Assembly: GCF_901000735.1 (NCBI RefSeq)
Contig: NC_081545.1
Coordinates: forward strand, 28,425,513 to 28,489,512
Source of the DNA: Corylus avellana
Taxonomy: Eukaryota; Streptophyta; Magnoliopsida; Fagales; Betulaceae
DNA: 64,000 nt
Direction: 5' to 3'
Part shown: positions 21,201 through 31,502 of the stretch, piece by piece
Layout: the number at the start of each line of letters is the position of its first letter
Numbering within the stretch: the stretch's first letter is position 1
Notes under the pieces: generated by a model
What the model was told of the DNA's origin: nothing
The model's input: the letters and a program-made list of their open reading frames with translations, nothing else
Databases searched by the model: none
Program-made: the position numbers and the translations under genes

Positions 21201-21583
21201 TAATAGTTGCCATCTTATGCACCATAGAAATGAGACCAACTTGTGGAACATTTGTTATGTGCGTGGAATGTGTAAGCACTGGAGTAAGAGAAGACAGGCT
21301 AAGATTGTTCCTTTCCTTTGTTGCAGGTGCCATACAATTTGCCAGGTCTGAAGGGTTGATACCTGCCCCAGAGCCAACTCATGCCATAGCTGCTACCATT
21401 AGGGAAGCTCTTCGTTGTAGAGAGACTGGGGAATCAAAGGTTATACTCACAGCAATGTGTGGACATGGCCATTTTGACCTGCCAGCTTATGAGAAGTATT
21501 TGCAGGGAAATATGGTTGACCTCTCATTTTCAGAGGAGAAAATACAAGCATCACTGGCCAATATTCCTCATGTGGCGGCCTGA
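18234..21583 (+). CDS. TSB2-type (At5g38530-like): Tryptophan synthase beta chain, type 2 (TrpB2; indole-salvaging)
   Basis: Six GT-AG exons (18234-18303, 19452-19779, 19870-20086, 20446-20983, 21069-21167, 21327-21583) give 502 residues, close to the plant TSBtype2 protein. It is a PLP enzyme joining indole and serine to tryptophan. GSHKPN places the PLP Lys at residue 161. ETGAGQWG (183-190) holds the catalytic Glu183; Trp replaces the His of the classical ETGAGQH motif, a mark of type 2. GCTGGGSNF (310-318) is the phosphate-binding loop. Type 2 proteins have an N-terminal extension and are not expected to form the standard alpha-beta channel, so salvage of free indole is the usual view. 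The first about 40 residues are Ser/Pro/Lys-rich and could target a plastid, but this is uncertain. AATAAA occurs at 21840-21845. The neighbours are not tryptophan genes. Confidence 0.93.
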
Positions 21584-22599
21584 GTGTCTAATGATGATCA
21601 TAGGTCTCAGAATTTTGGATGATCTGAGAAATAACTTGAAATGTTAGTTGTTCTCCAAATTTATCTGGGATAAAAGAGTCATGGATGTCAAGAAAACCGA
21701 AAAGTTGGACAACAATTTGGGGTCAGTTCAATGTTTAGGAGGAGATGAATAAATCCATCATAGAGATAATCCAGAGCTGTAATTCATGTAATATGCCAGT
21801 ATTTGGCAGTTCATGGTTAAGATTGTCATAAGCTTATATAATAAATTTGTTTAGATGATCACAGCATTGTTCTTTTTGTATGATAGAAAAGGACAGCAAG
21901 TCTCCAATATTGTGGTTTTTTTTCTTTTTCTAATTGAATAAGGAAAAAGATTAATTTTTTTCACTCCTAATCCGAAAGGAAGAAGGAGTAGACGATCCTA
22001 AAAACGAAAATAGGGTGGGCTCCCTAACAATAGACCCAATCTTGTGATAAAAAAAACTCTTAGCATAATGATCTTTTGATGATGACACTGAGCATATGTT
22101 CAAGTTGGATTTATTTGGAGTAGATCATATTATCTTCACCATATGATCTAATCTTTAAGCATATAGGCATGAGTATCTTGAAAACACTTTTTTGTTTTCA
22201 AAACAAAAGGCACACTTTTTCAAAATTTATTAACAAATAATTTTAAACATAAAACAATTTTCAAATATACACTCTACTTAAAAAAAAAAAAGTTCACATT
22301 TATATCATATTAAAATATTTTTTAATAAAACTAAAAAATATTTTTAGATTCGATTATCAGAAGTAAAGAAGATTGTCATACGTATTATATTGTTAAGTTA
22401 ACTTAATTATACTAATCTAGTATTATTATAAAGTTATATATCCATAAAATATCATTTAATTTTAGTTTCATCAGCTATGAATGACAAACTATCACACTAA
22501 AAAAAAAAAAAAAAAATCACATTAATCTTCTCACTTGATTGATTGATTCATAAAATCAGGTATTTTTGTGCCCCACAAACCCCCACTTTTTGTTTTTTT
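21584..22599. other. Spacer after the tryptophan synthase gene
   Basis: Holds the 3'UTR of the tryptophan synthase gene and AT-rich sequence with poly-A runs near 22280 and 22500. No gene or clear transposon end is seen. Confidence 0.5.
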
Positions 22600-22772
22600 T
22601 TTTGCGGGTTCAAAACGACGCCGTTGATCATCTTTCCCTGGTCACACAGTATCCCGACGCTTTCTCGTATCTAGAGGGCTTTCTCATTTCTGCGTTAGAA
22701 GCAGGCTCCGAAGGTCTCTCTCTCCCTCTCTCTCTCCGTCTCTCGACGATTTCCGGTACGGACTCGGCTCAG
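22600..22772 (+). other. Probable 5'UTR exon of the FLX-like gene
   Basis: A GC- and CT-rich stretch ends in CGGCTCAG|gtaagt at 22772, a strong donor. The next acceptor upstream of the FLX-like start is at 25083 (tgtgcag|GTTAG), so a 2.3-kb leader intron is likely. Long first introns in leaders are common in plants. Transcript data would be needed to fix the 5' end. Confidence 0.55.
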
Positions 22773-23481
22773 GTAAGTTAAAACGACGTCGCGTACAATC
22801 TCTCTACCTTGCTCTGAAATACCCTGTATTTAGCTTCAGCTTTGAAAATCAAACATTCCTTTACTTGTAGTTCGTCATCGTGTGGCAGTTTCCATGTGAT
22901 ATAATAATTTATATTTCATTTACTTGGGATTATTGTTGCATTTTGTTCTTATTAATCTGATTTTCGTGCACAGTCTTTGTCAAAATGTCTCTCGCTACAG
23001 TCTCCAAAATACATAAATCTCCACAAAACCTAATATTAATCGGTAAACCTATTACCGACCATAGCTATCGGATTGTAGGCAATGTGATCGTAATAGAGCT
23101 TACAAATTGATTGAATTCCGGTTCCAAATAGAGCTGTGCAACTGGGTTGAATTTTGGTTTGGTTTAGAAAGTTCTGGCCTAAGTGTGTTTCAGGGTCGTT
23201 GCAGTGTCAATCTTTGAGCTCTGATGTTTTCGTGTCAACTTCGTACAGTCGTTTGATTGCCTATATGCTTGTTGCCAACACTATATAACCAGTTCTCACG
23301 GAATCTTTTACATGGTTATTGTAATAAAGATATTGTATTGATGTCTGATGCATGTTACAGCTCCAGTGGAAATATTAATTATGAGGATGCATAGAGATAG
23401 TACTATTAAAGGGAGAGTTCGTTTTGATGATTTGAGCTGAATGTGTTTTTTCTGCCAACCAAAGTTTGAGCTCGTAATGAG

Positions 23482-23482
<1 letters not shown>

Positions 23483-23514
<32 letters not shown>
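23483..23514. repeat. (CT)n microsatellite
   Basis: About 16 CT units lie inside the presumed leader intron of the FLX-like gene. Confidence 0.95.
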
Positions 23515-23517
<3 letters not shown>

Positions 23518-23749
23518 GGTGTGTGAAGGTGCATTTTGACTTTTCTCTCTAGTATGTTTTGTTTCTTGGCACCGGCACTCTTTCACTTTTCTTTTTCGGT
23601 CTTATACAGTGGGTTTTACAAGTTGTTTCTACATTGAAATAACAGTTTTCGAGCTTTCGGTAGAAGAGGGGACCTTAGTCTTATGTTTCATTGACTATGT
23701 TTCATTGAAAGGAGCAAAGGGTCTACTGAGTGGTGTTTTTGGGCAAGAT

Positions 23750-24550
23750 TAGGTTGTTGGCCATTGTGGAGGCGATGGTTAAAGGGGAGAATTTGAAAGA
23801 GTTCGTAAGGTCATCGAGGGTTGGTAGTAAAGCTTATATCGCATAGAAGTACTCAGACAATCATGGGCACTACTTGGCGTTGGCGGAATATGGTGGTGGT
23901 GGCAGAGAGGCTTTATCGTCATTCCAAAGGGTCAAATCTCTTTATCATGTGCTTAGCCCCCACATGATTTTCTTTCCCTCGGAATTGCGTTTGAAGAAAC
24001 AAGGCCCCTCCAAGAGAGGCTTTCTTTGTGTGGACAACAATGTTAGGGAAGAATTTGACTTTTGATAACCTTAGGAAGAGGCATGTGGACCGGTGTTGCA
24101 TGTGCAGGAAGAGTGGGGAATCCATTGGCCATCTTTTGCTCCACAACAAAGTAGCTAAAGATTTGTGGGTATTGGTTTTGAGTCTTTTCGAGATAGAGTG
24201 GGTCATACCTCAATGAATGGTGGAATTGTTGGCTAGTTGGAGAGGCCAGTTTGGTAGCCACCGTTGTGTAGGTGTTTGGAGGATGGTTCCTCTATTTTTG
24301 ATGTGGTGCATTCAGAGAGAACCAATGTTAGAAATTTTGAAGATTGTGAGAGAACGGTGATAAAGTTAAAAGCGATGGTGTTCAAAACTCTTAATAGGTG
24401 GATGGTTGCTCTCAAAGGTTCTCATTTTTCTAATTTTCTAGAATTTCTAGATTTGTGTTCTTCCTCTTTTCCCTACTTGGGTGTCTCTCGTGTATACTCT
24501 ATGTGTACTTGGTTGTGCTCCATTTGCGCTTTCTAATAAGATTGAATTAC
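23750..24550 (+). mobile_element. LINE 3'-end fragment in the FLX-like leader intron
   Basis: The readable part contains a zf-RVT motif: FDNLRKRHVDRCCMCRKSG, ESIGHLLLHNKVAKDLWV, then FEIEWVIPQ. After a frameshift comes a WCIQRE/FEDCERTV-type block, and then a 3' tail with tgtatactctatgtgtactt and an A-rich end near 24540. This is the C-terminal end of a non-LTR retrotransposon ORF2. Stops and shifts show it is inactive. The same family appears in ApgM intron 1. Confidence 0.8.
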
Positions 24551-25103
24551 TTATAAAAGAATAAAATTTTTGCCATGTGGTCTAGAAATTTGTGCAGATA
24601 ATCTAATTTTCTTATGTCTTGCATAGTTATTTATTTATTTTTTTTTACAAGTAATAAGCCAGTCTCATTAATTATATGTCTTGCTTAGTTATTCTCATTG
24701 AGGTCAAAACTTGACTGCATTGTGCTTACTACTCTTCCTTTTTTTTGTCCCCCATATTTGACCCACTTTTTCCCACCATTTTAAAGCCCAATTTGGATAT
24801 CCAAACACCCATAATTTAAATTATCTGGATCTTATTGTAGCAGTTGCATTGTGATTGAATTCTTTTATATTCTGCCATTCTGGTGTGCTTTGAGTAATGT
24901 CTATCTTCGTTTTTTGACATCTTGGTTTCAAAATAAATTGTCTTTTTTCAAAATAGTTGCATTGCTATTCAGTAACTACTCACTTCACTTGGCATGAAAT
25001 CATCTTTTGAATAAATGCTTTGCAAGTTACATTATGATAGCTCAGTTCTTCTATAGTGTTATTAATTATATTTCTTTGTGCAGGTTAGAATTATAAACTC
25101 AAA

Positions 25104-27982
25104 ATGGGAAGCAAAGGCCGAATACCACCTCCTCATCTAAGGCGCCCTCTTCCAGGACCTGGAATAGTTCATCCAGAGTCATATGGTCCAGGAATACATC
25201 CTCCCCCACATTCCTTTCCTCCTTTTGATATGTTACCTCACCCCGAAGTTATGGAACAGAAATTTGCTGCACAACATGTGGAGATGCAGAGACTTGTAAC
25301 GGAGAACCAAAGGCTTGCTGCCACCCACGGGACCTTGAGACAAGAACTTGCTGCTGCACAGCATGAGCTGCAGATATTGCATGCTCAAGTAGGAGCTGTA
25401 AAGTCTGAGAGAGAACAACAGATGAGGAGCCTTATGGACAAGATTGCCAAGATGGAAGCTGAACTGCAAGCAGCAGAGCCTGTTAAGTTAGAGTTGCAGC
25501 AGGCACGAGCAGATGCCCAGAGCCTGGTTGTAGCAAGGCAGGACCTTATTTCTAAACATCAACAATTGTCTCAGGATCTTCAGAGGGCCCACTCAGATGT
25601 TCAGCAGATACCTCCTCTCATTTCAGAACTTGAGAGTCTCAGACAAGAATATCAACACTGCAGGTGCGTATCTGTTCTTTATGGCTGTCTTATAGAAACA
25701 AGGTTGACTTCAATTGACTGGTTGAAGGCTAGCAACCAAAGTTGTTTCCAGTAAAGTGGGGTCATGTAAGGGGAGTTCTGGATACAGTCCTACCCTTCAG
25801 CATTTCTGCCTAAATTTGAGACTTCTACCATTGCACCACATGATAGAAAGATGAATAATTCTAGTGTATAGGATTGTAGGTTCAACTAAATGTTTATATT
25901 TTATCTTTTGAAAATTTGCCCTTTGTAAGCATTTTCAAAAGCAGACTATACCGGTGTCTATTAGGTAAAGTTGTCACACTAATAGTTGCATGCTTTTTAT
26001 ATTGAATCAAAAGAGAGTAGAAATAGGGATGTGTATTACTGTATTCATTTGTTTTGTTGCAACAGTGGAATAGAAATTAGAATTAATAGATTTTATCTTC
26101 TAGTTATCATATGTAATTGTTATATTTTACATGGTGTGGCATACAATAACACATTATGATTATAGTATATATATATATATACTTATAAAAAAAAAATGAT
26201 TATAGTATACCAAAATAAACAACTTTTTATTATAATGTCTTATTTTTATTTTGTTTTATATTTTTTATATTAATTTATAAATTAAAAATTTATTTTATCA
26301 ATAAAAGCTATTCTTTGATACAAGGAAAAGCTATTCCCATCTCTCAAAAATGGATGCCTACTCGCCAAATCATAGGAAGAGCCATTCCCTTTGTAATGGT
26401 TATTTTGCAGGAATAAGTGCAACCAAAATGATCTAATAATTGTTGCGCAGGAATAGTTATTCAATTCCAGGTTCTATTCTAGGTACCAAAAGCATTCTAA
26501 GTTTCAAAACCATGTTACTCTGTAGTGTAGAAAGTTCCCTGCAGAAATACTATTGTCAGTCATTATTTCTTGGACCCTTTTTTTTTTTTTTGGCCGGCAC
26601 ATTACATTCTGGACTTGCCTCACTCTATAAATGTTCAACCGCAAAACTTCCTTTGTTGGATTTGTTTTGGAAATGCAAATATGGAGTTGAGATTTTGCAA
26701 AAAAACATTTATCTGCTGATGTTTCGGCTCCATATGGAAATAATATGAGCTTCAATTCTTTGGGTAATGCAGGGCAACTTATGACTATGAAAAAAAATTG
26801 TACAATGACCACCTTGAGTCGCTTCAGGTGATGGAGAAAAACTATATTACCATGGCCAGGGAACTGGAGAAGCTTCGAGCAGAGTTATCGAATAGTGCTA
26901 ATGTTGATAGAAGAGCTGGTATTTCTTCAACTATACCTTTTCATCTAGAGCTCTTTGTTCTCTTTAAGTTCTATTTTATTTCTTGGATGGCTATCTTTTT
27001 TTTCTCAATTAAACTATAAATGCAGGGGGTCCTTATGGTGGTACACCTGGAAAAAATGAAAATGAGGCTTCTGGGAATCCTGCTGGGCAAAGTGCTTATG
27101 AAGATGGCTATAGTATTCCCCAGGTGTGTGATCCTCCACATGTTTGGTTTTGCTATGTTATCTTTTTTTGTTTGGTTAATTACAGTTAACCCCCTCAAGT
27201 ACCAATCATTTACACTTTGTTCCCCCAACGACCACCCCCTCTTCTTTTCTTTTTTCTTTTAATTGAATTTTTAGTTTTAAATTTTGTTTAACGTCAGGGC
27301 ATTTTTGTGATTTCTCATAAAAATGAGCGCATGCATGTCACGTTTGCTTTTTTCTGTTAGACTTAATGACCTTGGCTAACGGAAGGGTTTTTTTTTCTCC
27401 AATGATTGGTAGTTGAAGGGTGTTGAGTGTAAAATTGGTAGTTCGTAGAGGTAACCTGTAAATGAGTGGTAGTTGAGGGGGATTAAATGTAATTAACTAT
27501 TTTAAAAAAAAATTATAATATCATAGTACTATGTTTTATACTCATCATATTTCATTTCAAGAGGAAAGGAGAACTATTTTCAAATTTCACTCACTTAAAG
27601 CATGTAGCCAAATTATTAGCCTTTTCCATCTCCTGTATTCCTTAACATAGTGAATGCAGATGATATCCCATTTAGGTGACAATTTACCTGCCTGTGAAAG
27701 ATACTGTCACGAATTGACAGATGAACTTGGATTGTCCCAACTTGACATGAATGCAAGATGTTGGACATTCAGAAACTCTGGAAACTAAAATTTTGACATA
27801 GGGACATGGCTGTTGGCTCAAGTTTGTGTGTTTCTTAAATGTATACATTTGAGTGTGTGTTGTGTGTATTGTTGACGGGCTTATGCAGGTAGTTGACTGA
27901 GACAAAAATCTTCATGACTATAGAATATATGACATGCATCCTTGAAATCAATTAGCCATATGATAGTATTTACTCTTAGAAG

Positions 27983-28041
<59 letters not shown>

Positions 28042-28855
28042 GTTCAGTTTTAGCACTTTAGAGGCAGATAAGGTGAGGAATAATAAGGTCATAATCTTTC
28101 GAGTGTTTCTGATTGATGCCAAACCTTCTTCAGATGTGTTCCTTCTTGACGAGTGATTGATATGCTTGTATTTGATAGGGAAGTGTCAGATGTCATATGA
28201 AGGTTATATACTTTTAGCAGCAAATTTGTTATTTTTAAGGTTCAAAATTGGGGGATTTGCATTCTTTCTGACAGACTAGGGAAGTTGAGAACTGATGTTA
28301 CTCTGTTGCGAATTATAGGGACGTGGCCCTCTCCCTGCTGCCAGTGGTGGTGGTGCTGCTGCTAGTGCTGCGGCAGCTGCTGCTGCTGCTGCAGGCACTC
28401 CTGCTTATGTTGGAGCTCAATCTGGGTCTGCTCCTGCAAGGGCCGGTTATGATGCACCAAGAGTACCTGGTTATGATGCATCTGGAGGGCCTGCTTATGA
28501 TGCACAAAGGGGACCTAGTTACGATGCACAGAGGGGACCTGGTTATGATATGCAGAGAGGATCCAATTACGATGCACAAAGAGGAGCCAACTATGATGCA
28601 CAGAGAGGAACTAACTATGACGCACAGAGGGCAGCCATTTATGATGCACAGAGATCCGGTTACGATCCGCAGAGAGGACCTGGTTATGATGCATCCAGGA
28701 TTGCTAGTTATGATGCACAATCCAGAGGTGTTGCCGGACCTCATGGACATGCGGCACCCGCCAACAATGCGCCTTATGGGTCTGCAACACCGCCTTCCCG
28801 TGGTGCACCTGCATACGAGGCACCATCTCGTGGTGGAAACCCTGCTAGGAGATGA
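25104..28855 (+). CDS. FLXL2-like: FLX-like coiled-coil protein (FLOWERING LOCUS C EXPRESSOR-LIKE)
   Basis: Four coding exons, 25104-25663, 26773-26918, 27026-27123 and 28319-28855, join in frame to 446 residues. The N-terminus is Pro/His-rich (MGSKGRIPPPHLRRPLPGPG). Residues about 45-255 form a long heptad-like coiled coil beginning EVMEQKFAAQHVEMQRLV, with ENQRLAATHGTLRQELAAAQ in the middle. This is the FLX/FLL core that, in Arabidopsis, supports FRIGIDA-dependent FLC expression through protein-protein contacts in the nucleus. The last exon encodes a poly-Ala tract and then about twelve 8-residue units of the form GxxYDAQR (residues about 310-402), Tyr-rich and low in complexity, before PARR-stop. 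Closest by layout to FLX-like 2 (At1g67170) or FLX-like 1. The extended Tyr repeat makes it longer than the roughly 330-360 residues of those proteins. Intron 3 has a long (AT)n run. A FRI/FLC role in a woody plant is inference. Confidence 0.88.
27985..28038. repeat. (AT)n microsatellite
   Basis: About 27 AT units in the last intron of the FLX-like gene. Confidence 0.95.
28430..28725 (+). repeat. 24-base coding tandem repeat (GxxYDAQR units)
   Basis: Around twelve units of 24 bases with the core TATGATGCACAGAG, imperfect and in frame with the FLX-like gene. One unit is shortened by a codon (SGYDPQR). The periodicity leaves all three plus frames and one minus frame open, which produces spurious overlapping reading frames. 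Confidence 0.9.
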
Positions 28856-29742
28856 GTGCAAGGCATTGCCCTAATATTGGTGGCATTATTTTTGATATTG
28901 TATCTGATTTTCAGTATATTCGATAGACACCTCACAGTTCTATCATCAATCTTCGAAATCTTTGCTTTTTTATTTCCCCCTATTCGCCTTCTTAAAGATT
29001 CCCAATACTTGGGTGTTGTGCTTCTTGCTGTGGGAAGAACTTATTTGGATCAGATGCAGACTGGCGACAGACAATCGTTTGAGATAGAAATTCACATAAG
29101 AAAGAACATCGATTGCTGTGATTCTCAATTTCCAGGCCTTAATGTCTTTTAAAATCAAAGTTGGACAGGATAATACCCAGACCGAAGAATAATACCCAGA
29201 GAAAAAATAAAATAGGCAAAAGAGCAATGAAGTAAGCAGGATGTCTTCAAAAGTTAGAATTTTTTATTTTTTTAAGGTAGTGTCTCAAATAATAGAATCC
29301 TCTCCATTGAAATGGAGAAGATTTCGTGTTATGATCTAGATTTTATTTTGTTATACCGTTTGATAGCGTGCTGGAAGGCAGTAGGTGGTAAAGTCTTGTT
29401 CTAGTTCTTTGTGACTAGTCTCATTTTGTCTATGGTCTTTCTTTTGGCTTAAAAATGGAATGAGCTAGATCACTCGATCCATAGTCGATGAAGATTCATC
29501 TTTCTCTCACACGAAAATAAGAGTTTGAACTTGAGAGAACTCAATCTAAAGAATGTCAGTCATATCAGTTTTATTAGTATTAGGCACTTGGCCATGGAAT
29601 CCAACTTGAACCAACCGAAAGTAAGAGGTCCATTAACATGGTCCAACTAATTGAAATATCATTCGTATGTGTTATGTTTTAGTTTTGTGTTGGCAAATTC
29701 ACGTGTCAAAACATAGTGTACGCCTTATGGGTTGTAATGTTT
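28856..29742. other. 3' flank of the FLX-like gene and spacer
   Basis: Holds the presumed 3'UTR and AT-rich spacer. No gene, RNA gene or transposon end was recognised. Confidence 0.4.
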
Positions 29743-30052
29743 GGGTGTGTTTGCCAATGGCCCTAGAACGGTACTGTTCCAGGGCCTCCATCAATCCCAA
29801 AAAAAAAACTTTTCACTTCAAAATTAATCTCAACATCTCTACTTTTTATACCACATCAATCATTTTTATTATTATTATTTAAATAAAAAATCACTACAAA
29901 ACAAATTTTTTACATTTTCCATATAAAATATATTTTTTCACTTTTCCCCACAAAACATTTTCACTAAAACCATTCAAACACTTATTCCCAAAAAAAGGCT
30001 ACGGTACCGGCCCTGGAACAATATCATTCCAGGGCCATTGACAAACAGGGCC
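29743..30052. mobile_element. MITE with about 45-base terminal inverted repeats
   Basis: The left end gggtgtgtttgccaatggcc and the right end, reverse-complemented, ggccctgtttgtcaatggcc pair over about 45 bases, including an inner ctgttccagggcc / ttgttccagggcc. The interior is AT-rich. TTT flanks both ends, a possible 3-base target duplication as in Harbinger-type MITEs. Confidence 0.75.
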
Positions 30053-30075
30053 TTTAGGTTTGAGTTAAAGATTAA

Positions 30076-30364
30076 GGGGGTGTTTGTTAAACTTCATGGT
30101 ACTGTTCATTACCCCACTATACTATTCACTTCATTTAAAAAAAAAAAAAAAAAAAAAAATTCTTACTTTTATATCAAATCATTTATTTTTTATATCACAT
30201 CATTTACTTTTTATTACTATTCAAATAAAAAAATCACTACAAAACAAAATTTTTTACTTTTCAATACAACTTTTTCATTTTTCCATACCAATCATTATTT
30301 TCTTTTTATCCGTGAACAGTGCGGTGGAGAATAAACAGTGCCATGGAGTTTAACAAACACACCC
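30076..30364. mobile_element. Harbinger-like MITE with TAA target duplication
   Basis: Left end gggggtgtttgttaaacttc and right end (reverse complement) agggtgtgtttgttaaactc are inverted repeats that continue inwards with catgg-actgtt. TAA lies directly outside both ends (30073-30075 and 30365-30367), the usual PIF/Harbinger duplication. A poly-A run and ttttatatcacatcattt-type repeats fill the 289-base element. It sits only about 25 bases from the MITE before it. Confidence 0.8.
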
Positions 30365-30564
30365 TAAGTCAATTAAAGACATGAAAAATTCAAGTTTATG
30401 AATGTTGTCATAGCTTATTTGTCATTAATCATTTATGGAGTGTTCAATAAGGCCATTATCATTTATGGCGTGAATCGTAAAGGTAGATTTACCATGGTAT
30501 GGATTCCCAAAAGGTTCAATTTAAATGAGGTAGCAATATATATACCATTGTATTGTCACATGCG

Positions 30565-30567
<3 letters not shown>

Positions 30568-30590
<23 letters not shown>
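30568..30590. repeat. (AT)n microsatellite
   Basis: About 11 AT units in spacer upstream of the BRCT/RING gene. Confidence 0.9.
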
Positions 30591-30595
<5 letters not shown>

Positions 30596-30849
30596 TAAGC
30601 ATATATTTTTTTTTCGAAATAAATTTTTTCTAATTAGAATAATAAAGTCTACATTTTAATATTAGAAGCCGAGATCCTCGTAAGATTTATTTCAGAATGT
30701 TATTTTTGAAAACCAAAAAAAAGTTTCACGAGTGTCAACATATCCGGTTCGGCCCGAGTTCATTCCGAGTCAACACGTACTATTTACAAATCCTTGGGGC
30801 TCATTTCGTCACCCAAATTCAAAAGTTTTTGGGTTTTCCCGGCAAACTC

Positions 30850-30905
30850 TTAAAAGAGTCCAGCGGAAGAAGAAGAAGAAGGATCTGCTTTAATCTGACG
30901 GTCTG

Positions 30906-30944
<39 letters not shown>

Positions 30945-31502
30945 AACCTTAATTGTATTAGGGTTCTGAGTGGTGCTGTTTGGTTGACGAGAAATCGCAG
31001 GAGAAGAAAGCAATTTCTTTTTTGATTTTTACTATTATTATTATTTTTTATTTTGATTTTTTTTTCTAATTTTATAAGCATCGTGTCTTGTTTTCTTGTA
31101 AAATCAAAGGGACATTTGACTCTTTGACAGTTCTAGTCATTCGGATCTCTCTTAGATTTCTTAAACATGTTTATGATTCGCAGAGCATTAGGGTTCGATT
31201 GTTAAGATTCCTGATTATGTATGCTGGCTCGCTCGCAAACTCTGATAATTTATCTAGTCATTCTAGTAAATTCGTAATTATTTCTTGCTCTTTTTGATCC
31301 GTAAGTTAATATTGTTCTTACAAGGGGATGAGGTGCCATTTGAGCTAGAACCAGAGCTCATTAGCGCGAGCAATAATTTTATTGTATGCGCTAAGAAATT
31401 AGGTTTGTATGTTGTTTTTTGGAGTTTTACTTTTCAAGTGTTTGTGGATTTGGGATCTAATGCTATGATGTTACAGGATCTAAGGTTTGCCCAATTCAAG
31501 GC
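30850..31502 (+). promoter_or_regulatory. Presumed promoter and 5' leader of the BRCT/RING/PHD gene
   Basis: A (TC)n run of about 17 units (30906-30941) follows a GAAGAAGAAGAAGG stretch, as often seen at plant transcription starts. The first start codon that opens the conserved reading frame is at 31503. The acceptor-like ttacag at 31470-31475 lies just before the start codon, so a leader intron is plausible. The exact exon layout here is not determined. Confidence 0.4.

Noticed and set aside
23919..24261. Minus-strand frames of 72-95 residues in the FLX-like leader intron
   Set aside because: They are antisense to a LINE zf-RVT fragment on the plus strand.
28313..28861. A 182-residue minus-strand frame and a 183-residue plus-strand frame over the last FLX-like exon
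   Set aside because: Both arise from the 24-base periodicity of the real coding repeat. Their products are monotonous (SLCIIV and MMHRED type) and lack any splice or start context.
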